From Methanobacteriota archaeon (GTDB lineage: Archaea > Halobacteriota > Methanosarcinia > Methanotrichales > Methanotrichaceae): a stretch of DNA of 64,000 nt. Numbering within the stretch: the first letter of the stretch is position 1; each line of letters starts with the position of its first letter. The stretch covers positions 1 through 64,000 of the forward strand of contig JAKPCO010000098.1 in assembly GCA_029553285.1 (NCBI GenBank), written 5' to 3'. The notes under the pieces are model-generated. The model ran no database searches. It saw only the letters and a list, made by a program, of their open reading frames with translations, and was not told where the DNA came from. The position numbers and the translations under genes are program-made. Of the stretch, positions 42,472 to 51,142 are shown piece after piece.

Positions 42472-43827
42472 ATGAAGCTCAGGCAAGCTGTGATCCCCGC
42501 CGGAGCCTCTGAACGGGCGAAGGAGATGGCAAGGGAGCTGCAGGAGCTCGGCCTGGATATCCTCACCCTTTCAAATCCGGCTTTTTCTGTGCCCGATGAC
42601 TGGTCCGGGAGGCTTCTCATCTACGACGAATCTGTGATGTCAAGCTCGAATGGGCGATCGCTGATAAGATCTGCCATCCACGGCGGCGGCGCTGTTCTTG
42701 AATGTGATGACAGAGAGATGTTCGAGGCTATAAGGAGAGATCTGAATCTCGCAGATGATGTGAGAAGGCTCGCTTCCGCCTCAGCACTTTACAGGTGCAT
42801 GGCCTTCGACGCCTCCGAGCTCTCCTCGCTCCAGTCAGACATGTACTGGCCCAGGTACAGCGTCAGCCTCTTCGAGAAGGTCCAGGATCTCAGATACGGG
42901 GAGAACTGGCACCAGCGGGCAGCACTCTATGCAAGGCCGGGAGGGGTGGGCCTCTTCAGGGCGGTCAAGCTCAACGGCAAGGAGATGTCCTACAACAACT
43001 TTGTGGACGCAGAGACCGTTCTGGAGATGCTCATCGATCTCTCAGAGTATGATGGTGTGCCGACCAACAGGCCGCTCGCTGTCATAGTGAAGCACGCGAA
43101 TCCATGTGGCGTTGCGTACGGAAGGGATCTCGAGGAGGCGTACAGATGGGCGTTCGCCACAGATCCGAAGTCAGCGTTCGGCGGTGTGATCGGATTCAAC
43201 ATGAAGGTCGATCTCGCAACCGCAGAGGCGATAGGCGAAAGCTTCGTCGAGGTTCTCATCGCTCCAGGATACGAGCCTGATGCGCTTGAGCTCCTCACGC
43301 GCAACAAGCCGAACCGCAGGATACTGGACATCGGGGATATGATCCAGAGAAAGGAGGAGCTGTACAGGGGGCATGCGTTCAGGAGCATGTTCGGCGGGAT
43401 GCTGCTCCAGGACTACGACAGGGAGGACATCCTTGAGTGGAGGGTTGTCACACAGCGCTCTCCCACTCCTGAGGAGAACAGAGCGCTCAGATTCGCCTGG
43501 AAGGTCACGAAGTACGTCAAGTCCAACGCGCTGGTTTACACCACTGCAGACCGGACGATAGGCATAGGCTCAGGCCAGGTCAGCAGGGTCGACTCTGCCA
43601 GATTCGGCGCCGAGAAGGCCGAGGAGCATGGTCTCGATACCAGGGGCACCGTGGCAGCGACCGACTCGTTCTTCCCGTTCCGCGATGGTCTTGACAGGGT
43701 TCATGAGGCAGGGGCGACCGCTGTCGTCCATCCAGGGGGATCGATAAGGGATAAGGAGGTAATCCAGGCGGCTGATGAGCATGGTATGGCCATGGTGTTC
43801 ACAGGGATGCGCCACTTCAGGCACTGA
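42472..43827 (+). CDS. PurH-like AICAR transformylase with reduced N-terminal domain
   Basis: The protein has the full AICAR transformylase domain (about residues 130-451): [11 protein letters not shown] (catalytic Lys-His), [34 protein letters not shown] and the C-terminal SFFPFRDG and [13 protein letters not shown]. It would carry out the formyltransfer in the last steps of purine synthesis. The N-terminal 130 residues are too short and lack the IMP cyclohydrolase SVSDK- and GGT-type motifs, so it is predicted to be transformylase only. Ribosome binding AAGGTT; a NosD-like gene follows after four bases. Confidence 0.87.
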   Translation: MKLRQAVIPAGASERAKEMARELQELGLDILTLSNPAFSVPDDWSGRLLIYDESVMSSSNGRSLIRSAIHGGGAVLECDDREMFEAIRRDLNLADDVRRLASASALYRCMAFDASELSSLQSDMYWPRYSVSLFEKVQDLRYGENWHQRAALYARPGGVGLFRAVKLNGKEMSYNNFVDAETVLEMLIDLSEYDGVPTNRPLAVIVKHANPCGVAYGRDLEEAYRWAFATDPKSAFGGVIGFNMKVDLATAEAIGESFVEVLIAPGYEPDALELLTRNKPNRRILDIGDMIQRKEELYRGHAFRSMFGGMLLQDYDREDILEWRVVTQRSPTPEENRALRFAWKVTKYVKSNALVYTTADRTIGIGSGQVSRVDSARFGAEKAEEHGLDTRGTVAATDSFFPFRDGLDRVHEAGATAVVHPGGSIRDKEVIQAADEHGMAMVFTGMRHFRH

Positions 43828-43831
43828 GCAT

Positions 43832-45295
43832 ATGGATGCCATCAGGATCGCGATCATACTGGCTCTTCTCTCATCACCAGCTCTGGCCCTGCACATCATC
43901 CCGGGGCAGGATGTCCAGAGCGCAATAAATTCAGCCTCCCCCGGAGATGTCCTGATCCTGGGGGCAGGTGAGCACAGGCCGTTCGTTGTGGACAGGCCGC
44001 TGACGCTCATCGGAGATGGCGCCTTCATACGCTCTGATGTCCAGTCTCCAGCGATAACAGTTCGATCAGACAGTGTTAGGATAGAGGGATTCTCGATAGC
44101 AGGGGTGAAGAGACCATCTGAGGAGAAGTTCAAGTACTACATGGAGCGATACCAGGGAGGCTCTTCAGGAGGCACATCAGGAACTTCAACCCCTGCAACG
44201 TTTGCAGGCAGTCTCAGACTGGACCTGCCGAACGCTGCAGTCCTCGTTTTCGGGAGCAACGTAACGCTCGAGAACATGAGCGTCAGGGATGCTGAGGTGG
44301 GTGTTTTCGCCGAGGGACTTGATGATCTCCTGATAAATGAATCCACATTTCAGAGCTGCAAGACCGGCGTGCTGATTATCAGAGCCTCGAACGTGATCGT
44401 CGGCAACACCGGGCTGATCGGTTGTGAGAAGGCTGGGCTGAACGCCTCGAACTCCAGGTCATTTACGGTCACTGGATGCAGTGCGATAAACAACACGCAT
44501 GCCGGACTCTTCTTCAGGAACTGCGAGGATATCGATGTCAGTGGTAACACTCTGAGCAAGAACTCTGAGGGGCTGGTCTTCTGGGGCACGAACCACAGCT
44601 CTGCGACAGGAAACCGCGCGGATCTGAACTACTACGGAATTCTCCTTGCGGACTCTCACAACAATACCATCTCCGGAAACACCCTCATCAACAACAGGAG
44701 AAGCGAGATCGTGAGCGGATTCGGAGTGGGCATGAGCGTCCAGGCGAACAGCAGCTACAATCTGGTTTTCAAAAACACAGCGTCAAACAACTATAACGGA
44801 ATGGAGATAACAGAGAACTGCCAGAGAAACGCGCTTTGTGGGAACAACATATCCAGGAACATGCATGGCGTCAGGGTCGACAAGAACTGGAACAACCTGA
44901 TCTACAGGAACAACTTTGTGGACAACGTGATAAGCGCTTATGACAATCAGACGAAGAGCATATGGAACACAACCGTCGGCAATTACTACAGCGATTACAG
45001 GGGTTCTGATGGTGACGGAGATGGCATAGGCGATACGCCCTACACCATACCGAAGGGCAGCTCGGTGGCCGCGGACTACAGACCGCTTGTGATGCCATTC
45101 ACAGGAGAGATCGATCCAGATGAGATCCTGGAGGATATAAAGCGATACGCCCATTACAATCCGGAGGAGGGCAGTACCATCAGGGTCAACGATAGCGGAG
45201 CCGCGATAAAATACACGACACGACGAGGCCCTCCGGTCTTCGAGGAGAATACGAATACGGTGGTTGAACGCCCGCCGTTCACGCCTGTGATATAA
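43832..45295 (+). CDS. Exported NosD-like right-handed beta-helix protein
   Basis: A 487-residue exported protein with a signal peptide (about residues 1-20, ending SPALAL) and about ten parallel beta-helix (PbH1) repeats, seen as NxxxGNxxx and LxGNxxxxN units such as [20 protein letters not shown] (quoted in part: [10 protein letters not shown]). NosD-type periplasmic or S-layer surface proteins share this fold and often bind carbohydrate. A linker with [13 protein letters not shown] separates the first helical part. The C-terminal 60 residues are charged. It starts four bases after the transformylase gene, an unexpected operon partner. Confidence 0.8.
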   Translation: MDAIRIAIILALLSSPALALHIIPGQDVQSAINSASPGDVLILGAGEHRPFVVDRPLTLIGDGAFIRSDVQSPAITVRSDSVRIEGFSIAGVKRPSEEKFKYYMERYQGGSSGGTSGTSTPATFAGSLRLDLPNAAVLVFGSNVTLENMSVRDAEVGVFAEGLDDLLINESTFQSCKTGVLIIRASNVIVGNTGLIGCEKAGLNASNSRSFTVTGCSAINNTHAGLFFRNCEDIDVSGNTLSKNSEGLVFWGTNHSSATGNRADLNYYGILLADSHNNTISGNTLINNRRSEIVSGFGVGMSVQANSSYNLVFKNTASNNYNGMEITENCQRNALCGNNISRNMHGVRVDKNWNNLIYRNNFVDNVISAYDNQTKSIWNTTVGNYYSDYRGSDGDGDGIGDTPYTIPKGSSVAADYRPLVMPFTGEIDPDEILEDIKRYAHYNPEEGSTIRVNDSGAAIKYTTRRGPPVFEENTNTVVERPPFTPVI

Positions 45296-45371
45296 AATTG
45301 GTGATCGCATCATAGGGTTCAGCCCTACAATCTTGTCTGCTGTTGATCAAAAATGCTCATGTGGTTGAATC

Positions 45372-45392
45372 GCCGGAGAGGCGAGCTCCGGC
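45372..45392. other. Hairpin between convergent genes
   Basis: GCCGGAG and CTCCGGC are complementary over seven bases with a seven-base loop. It lies between the NosD-like gene and purC, which converge. It could end transcription on either strand, but no T-run follows. Confidence 0.35.
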
Positions 45393-45474
45393 AAACCAGC
45401 GTCAACCAGCTCTGCATATTTCTGCGAGATTATCGATCCGCCGAATCACCAGCATGAGCCATAAAAATGATGAT

Positions 45475-46395
45475 TCATTGTGCCCCAGCGGGCACGAACC
45501 TCTCGCCTGTGATCCTCTCGTACAGCTTGATATAAATCTCGCTCGTCCTTTGCACGATCTCATCCGGCAGGGGTGGAATCTCCGGCTCTGGCATCTTCGA
45601 GCTTCTTGCCTGATAGAGCAAATCCTTGTAGCCGATCTGCCTGTAGTATTTCCGCACGTACTCCTTGCTCAGATCGACGTACTCGCCCTCCTCGTACAGA
45701 GCTTTATCCCAGAACCTGTCCTCGTCTGCTGTCCCGTAGACATCGACCACCATGATCTCCCTGTTCTCATCAAACGCGAACTCCTTCTTTCCATCCACGT
45801 GTATGAGACCCCTGGGTTCCACGCATCTCCTGATATCCTCGTCTATCCTGATTATCGTCTCCGTGATCTCCTCGAACTCCTGCGGGCTGAGCCTCGCGAG
45901 CTCCAGCGCCTCATCCCTGCTCAGAAGCCTGTCGGTCTTCTCCAGTTTGGTGGAGACCTCTATGTACGGCTCTGGCAGCTGCTCTGCATAGGAGACCTTT
46001 CGCCCCCTGGGGAACCCGAGAGTCTCCGGGTCCATCTCCCCGGACTCAAGCCGGTCGAAGAGTGAGCCTGCAACGTACCATCTGCATATGAACTCCAGCG
46101 GTATCAGGTGTCCTCTCGTCTCCCTGGTTATACGCTCCGGAGGCACTATGCTGACCTTCCTCACAATCATACCAGCGGGCGGGAGGTATCTCACGAAATG
46201 GTTCCTTATTCCCATCCGCTCAGCCCGCTCGAACCAGAAGACGCCCTCCCTGCAGAGCGTCTCGCCCTTGTACGGTATCTTTGTCGGTATGATCTTGTCG
46301 AAGACAGAGATGCTGTCCGTGAACTGGAACTCCAGCTCCGAGCCGAGATCGTAGGCCTCCTTCACCTTGCCCCTCATCAAAAGCTTGCGGTTCAT
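45475..46395 (-). CDS. purC: SAICAR synthetase
   Basis: It joins CAIR and aspartate in purine synthesis. The 306-residue enzyme begins MNRKLLMRGKVKEAYDLG, typical of the family, and carries SVFDKIIPTKIPYKGE (about 42-57), VPLEFICRWYVAGSL-like (LEFICRWYVAGSL), HVDGKKEFAFDE (about 205) and VDVYGTADEDRFWD (about 222). An in-frame extension to 46497 is non-family and rejected. No ribosome binding site is clear. Confidence 0.93.
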   Translation of the reverse strand: MNRKLLMRGKVKEAYDLGSELEFQFTDSISVFDKIIPTKIPYKGETLCREGVFWFERAERMGIRNHFVRYLPPAGMIVRKVSIVPPERITRETRGHLIPLEFICRWYVAGSLFDRLESGEMDPETLGFPRGRKVSYAEQLPEPYIEVSTKLEKTDRLLSRDEALELARLSPQEFEEITETIIRIDEDIRRCVEPRGLIHVDGKKEFAFDENREIMVVDVYGTADEDRFWDKALYEEGEYVDLSKEYVRKYYRQIGYKDLLYQARSSKMPEPEIPPLPDEIVQRTSEIYIKLYERITGERFVPAGAQ

Positions 46396-46591
46396 TGCAC
46401 ATAGATCCAACAGGAATTTGATAACGCTTTTGCTGATCGGTGAGCTGCACTCGCGCACGAATCTGCGGTCGCTCTGACGACTTTCCTGTAGCTGCACTGG
46501 CCATGCTATGCGATTCTAAAGAGCGCTTCCAGAAACCAGCCTGCGTGACCTTCAAGCTGCCAGACAGGAAATCAAAAAAAGCGGGAGAACC

Positions 46592-48190
46592 TCACTCTCC
46601 CATCCAGTCGAGGATCTCCAGAGCATTATCCCTGTAAGCATCCATGACGTAGGGTATCCCGGAGATCCTCGCGGCATCCTCTGTGAGCGCCATGAGATCC
46701 TTTCTCGATATGGAGGAGATGCTGAAGTTCCTCGAGCCTGCCATGAGCTGTTGCAGCCCTGTCCTGAACTTCTGGCAGTACGTGTAGATCGCGACAGCGC
46801 CAAGCGGTATGTTCTTGAGCTCCTCTCCATATTTCGCCCTGAGCTCCTCATAGCTCACGAATATCTCCTCAGGCCGCTGCCCGTACTTCGCAACCGTCTT
46901 TGGTAGATCCCCTGTCTCGAGCCACTTCTGGATGTTCTTCCCGACCATGCCAGGGATCATCAGAGCCCTTCCCATGCAGACAGCCTTCACGTACGGACTG
47001 CCCATGGCGATAGCCTTGAAGACGCCATCCTCTGTTGAGAAACCGCCTGCCATTGCCAGGTCAGGGACGCGCATGCCCCGCTTCGATAACCGCTCGCAGA
47101 ACTCGTACGCAAGAGCCTCCAGATAGAAGGTGGGTATCCCCCACTCGTTCATCATCGGCCACGGGCTCATTCCGGTGCCGCCCGGCGCTCCGTCTATCGT
47201 GATGAGATCCAAATGCGCCTCGGCGCCGAATCTTATGGCCATCGCGAGCTCGACCATGGAGTAAGCGCCTGTCTTGAGGGTGATCCGCTTGAATCCGAGG
47301 TCTCTGAGACGATCCACCTCTCTCAGGAAGCCCTCCTTTGTGACAAAACCGAGGCGCGAATGCCGCTCGAACTCCTTTATTCCGCCCTCCTTGAATGCTG
47401 CCTGGATCGCCGGATCCTCCGGATCTGGCTGCACCACATAGCCCCTTCTCTTGAGCACCAGCGCCCTCTCCAGTGATGGCACCCTTATCTCACCGCCGAT
47501 GCACTTCGCGCCCTGCCCCCACTTGAGCTCTATCGTCTCAAGGTTGTGCTTCGATGAGACATATTCGGCAACGCCCAGGCGCGTGTCCTCGACATTCATC
47601 TGCACCAGGATCTCGCCATAGCCCTCATGGAACCTCCTGTAAGTCTCTATCCTTCTGTCCATCTCAGGAGACTTCTTGACCTTGTTGTCGCTTCCAAGCA
47701 CCAGGTCAGGATCGACGCCGCATACGTTCTCTCCGCAGACAAGCGTTATGCCGGATATGGCTGCACCGATTGCGAAATGCTCCCAGTTCTTTCTGGCTAT
47801 CTCTGTGGACCCAAGAGCGCCCGTGAATATCGGCACTCTCATCCTCACCTTCCTGGCCCAGCCATACTCTGTCTCAGTGTTGACATTCGGGAATAACGCG
47901 GTGTCCGGATCAGGCTCGATGCCCTCAGGGAGACCGTAGGCACCGACAGCGTAACCCTGTATGTTCAGATGCGAGTAATCCACAGGATAGTTCTTGTCGG
48001 CTCCCGCAGTTATCTCTCCAAAAGGACCTGGATAGAGCACCTCTCTTCCTCTGAATGACGAGAGCCAGGTCTCACAGCCACCTCTGCATCCATCCACACA
48101 CCTGCTGCATATGCCGGACATCGGGACGACATCCCGCGAGCGGTTGAACGTCCCTGTCGCCTCATTGGCATTCGGCCTTCTAAGGTTCAT
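46592..48190 (-). CDS. Glutamate synthase-like FMN protein (GltB domain type)
   Basis: A 532-residue protein with the FMN-binding alpha/beta barrel of glutamate synthase: GAYSMVELAMAIRFGAEAHLDLITIDGAPGGTGMSP (quoted in part: TIDGAPGGTGMSPWP) and MAGGFSTEDGVFKAIAMGSPYVKAVCMGRA (in part: GGFSTEDGVFKA). A Cys cluster, GICSRCVDGCRGGC, lies near residue 27 and may bind an Fe-S centre. Archaeal relatives occur near methylamine or CoB-CoM genes; the exact donor is unknown. GAGGGTG precedes the ATG at 48190 by seven bases. Confidence 0.85.
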   Translation of the reverse strand: MNLRRPNANEATGTFNRSRDVVPMSGICSRCVDGCRGGCETWLSSFRGREVLYPGPFGEITAGADKNYPVDYSHLNIQGYAVGAYGLPEGIEPDPDTALFPNVNTETEYGWARKVRMRVPIFTGALGSTEIARKNWEHFAIGAAISGITLVCGENVCGVDPDLVLGSDNKVKKSPEMDRRIETYRRFHEGYGEILVQMNVEDTRLGVAEYVSSKHNLETIELKWGQGAKCIGGEIRVPSLERALVLKRRGYVVQPDPEDPAIQAAFKEGGIKEFERHSRLGFVTKEGFLREVDRLRDLGFKRITLKTGAYSMVELAMAIRFGAEAHLDLITIDGAPGGTGMSPWPMMNEWGIPTFYLEALAYEFCERLSKRGMRVPDLAMAGGFSTEDGVFKAIAMGSPYVKAVCMGRALMIPGMVGKNIQKWLETGDLPKTVAKYGQRPEEIFVSYEELRAKYGEELKNIPLGAVAIYTYCQKFRTGLQQLMAGSRNFSISSISRKDLMALTEDAARISGIPYVMDAYRDNALEILDWMGE

Positions 48191-48286
48191 TCCAAGACAC
48201 CCTCTTAAGATTCCTGTTAGACACACGGCTCGATGAGAGCCGACAGGTTGCATCCTTTCTTCCTCTATAAAAGCGTTTTCAAAATC

Positions 48287-48330
48287 TATATTTACATGAT
48301 GCAGGATATCATTTTCCGATCATCGGAAAA
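48287..48330 (+). promoter_or_regulatory. hisH promoter and operator-like palindrome
   Basis: TATATTTA at 48287-48294 is a TATA box. From it, transcription is predicted near 48316. The palindrome TTTTCCGAT-C-ATCGGAAAA lies at 48312-48330, with perfect nine-base arms around a single C, and covers the expected start of transcription. That is the position of a repressor operator. No known regulator is recognised by its sequence. Confidence 0.6.
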
Positions 48331-48342
48331 GAAGGGCATGAG

Positions 48343-48942
48343 ATGATAGCCATAGTGGACTACGGCATGGGCAATCTCTTCAGCATATACAACGCACTTT
48401 TGAAGGCGGGTGGCGATCCTGAGATAAAGAGAGAGCCCGATTTTGCGGGAGCTGCGGGTATAGTCATACCCGGCGTCGGATCGTTCGGAAGGTGCATGGA
48501 GAGCCTTCGCAGATTTCAGGAGCCTCTGGAGCAGAGGATCGCTGAGGGCACGCCGGTGCTGGGAATCTGCATAGGCATGCAGGTGATGATGGAGGAGAGC
48601 GAGGAGAGCCCCGGAGCCAGAGGCTTCGGCTGGATCCCCGGAAGGGTCGTGCGGCTGCCTGAAGGCGTAACCGTGCCGCAGATGGGGTGGAACAGCCTTG
48701 AGATAAAGCGAAATCTGGAGCTGCTGGATGGAATAAACCCAGGAGATATGTTCTACTTCGTTCATTCGTATCACTGCGTTCCATCTGATAAAACAGCTGT
48801 TGTGGCAACCACACACTATGGTGTGGAGATCGCAGCGGTTGTGGCAGAGGAGAACATCTACGGAACGCAGTTCCATCCAGAAAAGTCCGGCCCAAAAGGA
48901 CTGAGGATACTTGAGAACTTCGTGAGGATGGTCAGATGCTAG
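48343..48942 (+). CDS. hisH: Imidazole glycerol phosphate synthase, glutamine amidotransferase subunit
   Basis: HisH hydrolyses glutamine and passes ammonia through HisF in histidine and purine metabolism. The 199-residue protein has the triad: Cys in GICIGMQ (about residue 81), His-Glu in QFHPEKSG (about 178). N terminus [15 protein letters not shown] fits the family. It begins 13 bases after a palindromic operator and overlaps hisF by seven bases (ATGCTAG). A normal length and motifs. Confidence 0.95.
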   Translation: MIAIVDYGMGNLFSIYNALLKAGGDPEIKREPDFAGAAGIVIPGVGSFGRCMESLRRFQEPLEQRIAEGTPVLGICIGMQVMMEESEESPGARGFGWIPGRVVRLPEGVTVPQMGWNSLEIKRNLELLDGINPGDMFYFVHSYHCVPSDKTAVVATTHYGVEIAAVVAEENIYGTQFHPEKSGPKGLRILENFVRMVRC

Positions 48943-49754
48943 CCCGCAGAATAATTCCATGTCTGGATTGCGATCTAGGAGTCCCGGACGGCAGGGTTGT
49001 CAAGGGGATAGAATTCAAGCAGATAAGATACGCAGGGGTTCCGTGGGAGCTGGCGACCCGCTACTACGAGGATGGGGCTGACGAGATCGTGTTTCTGGAC
49101 ATCACAGCCTCCCACGAGCGCCGGGCGACGATGTTCGATGTAATCAAAAAGACATCAGAGCATGTTTTCGTGCCGCTGACAGTGGGCGGAGGCATCTCAA
49201 GCCTGGAGGACGCGCGGAATGCGTTCAATGCAGGTGCCGACAAGGTGACTGTGAACACAGCAGCACTCAGGAGGCCGGAGCTCATCAGAGAGATATCAGA
49301 GAGCTACGGCAGCCAGGCGGTCGTGGTCGCGATCGACGCGAAGAGAAGGTATCAGGATCTGGACGGCAGGATAACAATAAACACTGAGAGCGGACGGTGC
49401 TGGTTCGAGTGCTCCTGTTATGGGGGCAGGCGCTTCACAGGGGTCGATGCGCTCGCATGGGCAAGGCGCGTTGAGGAGCTCGGTGCAGGGGAGATACTGC
49501 TCACAAGCATGGATCGAGATGGCACGTACGATGGCTTCGATATCGAGCTCACTAGTGCAGTATCAGGGATGGTGAGGATACCCGTGATCGCATCAGGCGG
49601 ATGCGCCAGCCCTGAGCACATGTACGAGGTGTTCAGAAGAACAGGTGCATCAGCAGCGCTCGCCGCGAGCATATTCCACTTCAACCAGTGGAGCATCCGG
49701 GATTGCAAGAGGTATCTCCACGAGCGCGGAATAAACGTGCGGATCACCGATTAG
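48936..49754 (+). CDS. hisF: Imidazole glycerol phosphate synthase, cyclase subunit
   Basis: HisF forms IGP and AICAR in an eight-stranded barrel. The N-terminal half has [20 protein letters not shown] (in part: [10 protein letters not shown]) with catalytic Asp near residue 10, and the C-terminal half has [10 protein letters not shown] (Asp near 187) and [12 protein letters not shown]. It has 272 residues and pairs with HisH through the seven-base overlap. The released AICAR feeds the transformylase encoded at 42472. Confidence 0.95.
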   Translation: MLARRIIPCLDCDLGVPDGRVVKGIEFKQIRYAGVPWELATRYYEDGADEIVFLDITASHERRATMFDVIKKTSEHVFVPLTVGGGISSLEDARNAFNAGADKVTVNTAALRRPELIREISESYGSQAVVVAIDAKRRYQDLDGRITINTESGRCWFECSCYGGRRFTGVDALAWARRVEELGAGEILLTSMDRDGTYDGFDIELTSAVSGMVRIPVIASGGCASPEHMYEVFRRTGASAALAASIFHFNQWSIRDCKRYLHERGINVRITD

Positions 49755-49985
49755 GTCAGAAGCATAGCTTCGAGAGCTCGTGCGTTGCTGCATCTGCGAT
49801 GATGTAGATGCTCTGCCGTCCAAGCAGTATCTCTCAGTCGCCATTTTTATTTCTGGCATCGCACAAGCCGGGCGTGAGGTGGGAAAGGCTGATGTCCGTC
49901 GGCCCATCTCTTCCAGGGTTACTGCGATCAGTGCATCGGACCGGTAAATTTATAGAATATGCGATGGAGCTTCGCGGGGGTTTCG

Positions 49986-50225
49986 ATGATAGAGCTCACA
50001 AAGGCGCCATGCAACTCACTGCTCGAGGTCAAATCCTTCACAGGAATGGGCGGCTGGCAGAAGCGGCTGGAGGCCATAGGGATCAGGAAGGGGATCAGGC
50101 TGAAGAAGATCGCATGCCAGCCGTTTGGGGGACCGGTTGTTGTCGATGTCAATGGAACAAAGATATCACTGGGCCGCGGGATTGCGTCGCGGATACAGGT
50201 CGAGCTTGCCCAGCATGTGAAATGA
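49986..50225 (+). CDS. feoA: FeoA-domain protein
   Basis: A 79-residue FeoA (SH3-like) protein with the pattern GMGGWQKRLEAIGIRKGIRLKK and GGPVVVDVNGTKISLGRGIASRI (quoted in pieces). It is an accessory for ferrous iron transport through FeoB. No feoB is beside it. AAATTTATAG at about 49947 is a TATA region, and the ATG at 49986 follows CGGGGGTTTCG. The alternative at 49959 is less likely. Confidence 0.83.
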   Translation: MIELTKAPCNSLLEVKSFTGMGGWQKRLEAIGIRKGIRLKKIACQPFGGPVVVDVNGTKISLGRGIASRIQVELAQHVK

Positions 50226-50245
50226 TGGGAAAGAGCGGGCGCTCT

Positions 50246-50261
50246 GGTCTTCAGGTCGGAG
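50246..50261. mobile_element. Second IS200/IS605-type end-like motif
   Basis: GGTCTTCAGGTCGGAG resembles the site at 40826-40841 with one difference. It is 20 bases after feoA. There is no transposase gene; treat as a remnant or chance. Confidence 0.2.
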
Positions 50262-50370
50262 GGGGGTTACTCGCTGGGGATCTGAGCCGATGAAGAACCC
50301 TCAGCTGAGTCCAGCCACTGCGAAAAGACGAAAAAAGTATACAGGAGAAAGCAGAGGTTGATCTGCGAGA

Positions 50371-51018
50371 TCACTGGAACTTGCTCAGGACCTTCGAGAT
50401 CTCCTCGAATATCTGGTTGATCTCGCCCGCGCCGTTAATGTTTGCGATCAGGCCCGCCTTTGTATAGTAGTCGATCAGCGGCTGGGTCTGCTGCTTGTAG
50501 ACCTTGAGCCTGTTGAGTATCGCCTCCTCCTTGTCATCATCCCTCTGGTAGAGCTCTCCTCCGCAGGCATCACACTTTCCAGGAACCTTTGGCGGGTTGA
50601 AGATTACGTGGTAGCTCCTGCCGCACTTGCACATCCGCCTTCCGCTGAGCCTTCTCACCAGCTCATCATCAGGAACATCTATGTTGAGAACAACATCTAT
50701 CTTCTGTTTCAGCTCAGGCAGCATCTTGTCCAGCGCCTCTGCCTGGGGGATGGTTCTCGGATAGCCATCAAGCATGTAGCCACCAGCCACATCCGGCTTT
50801 GAGAGGCGATCCTTGATAATCCCTATCAGTATTGAGTCCGGCACAAGCTGGCCTGCATCCATGTACTTCTTAGCCTCTTTCCCCAGCTCAGTTCCGTTCC
50901 TCACGTGCTCCCTGAGTATATCCCCGGTGGATATGTGCTTCACATTGAACTTCTCAGCGATCATCTTGGCCTGGGTCCCCTTCCCAGATCCCGGTGGGCC
51001 GAGCAGAACTATATTCAT
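50371..51018 (-). CDS. adk: Adenylate kinase
   Basis: The enzyme balances AMP, ADP and ATP. The 215-residue long-type kinase has the P-loop GPPGSGKGT (7-15), STGDILREH (30-38), GYMLDGYPRT (81-90) and a zinc lid with CKCGRSY and CDACGG, i.e. four Cys (about 129-154). The RRLSGRR Arg finger is present. GGAGGCTTGAT precedes the ATG by seven bases. Bacterial-like short-lid relatives lack the zinc, so the lid is notable but common in Gram-positive and archaeal forms. Confidence 0.95.
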   Translation of the reverse strand: MNIVLLGPPGSGKGTQAKMIAEKFNVKHISTGDILREHVRNGTELGKEAKKYMDAGQLVPDSILIGIIKDRLSKPDVAGGYMLDGYPRTIPQAEALDKMLPELKQKIDVVLNIDVPDDELVRRLSGRRMCKCGRSYHVIFNPPKVPGKCDACGGELYQRDDDKEEAILNRLKVYKQQTQPLIDYYTKAGLIANINGAGEINQIFEEISKVLSKFQ

Positions 51019-51142
51019 ATCAAGCCTCCTTTACCGCAAGCTCCAGGCGATCTGAATCGCTTGCTCGTCTGGGTTAAAGTCCTGGTTGTTAAAAAACCTT
51101 TCGTGATTGATGCAGAGTGCTTTGGATGTTGCCATGAGCGAG

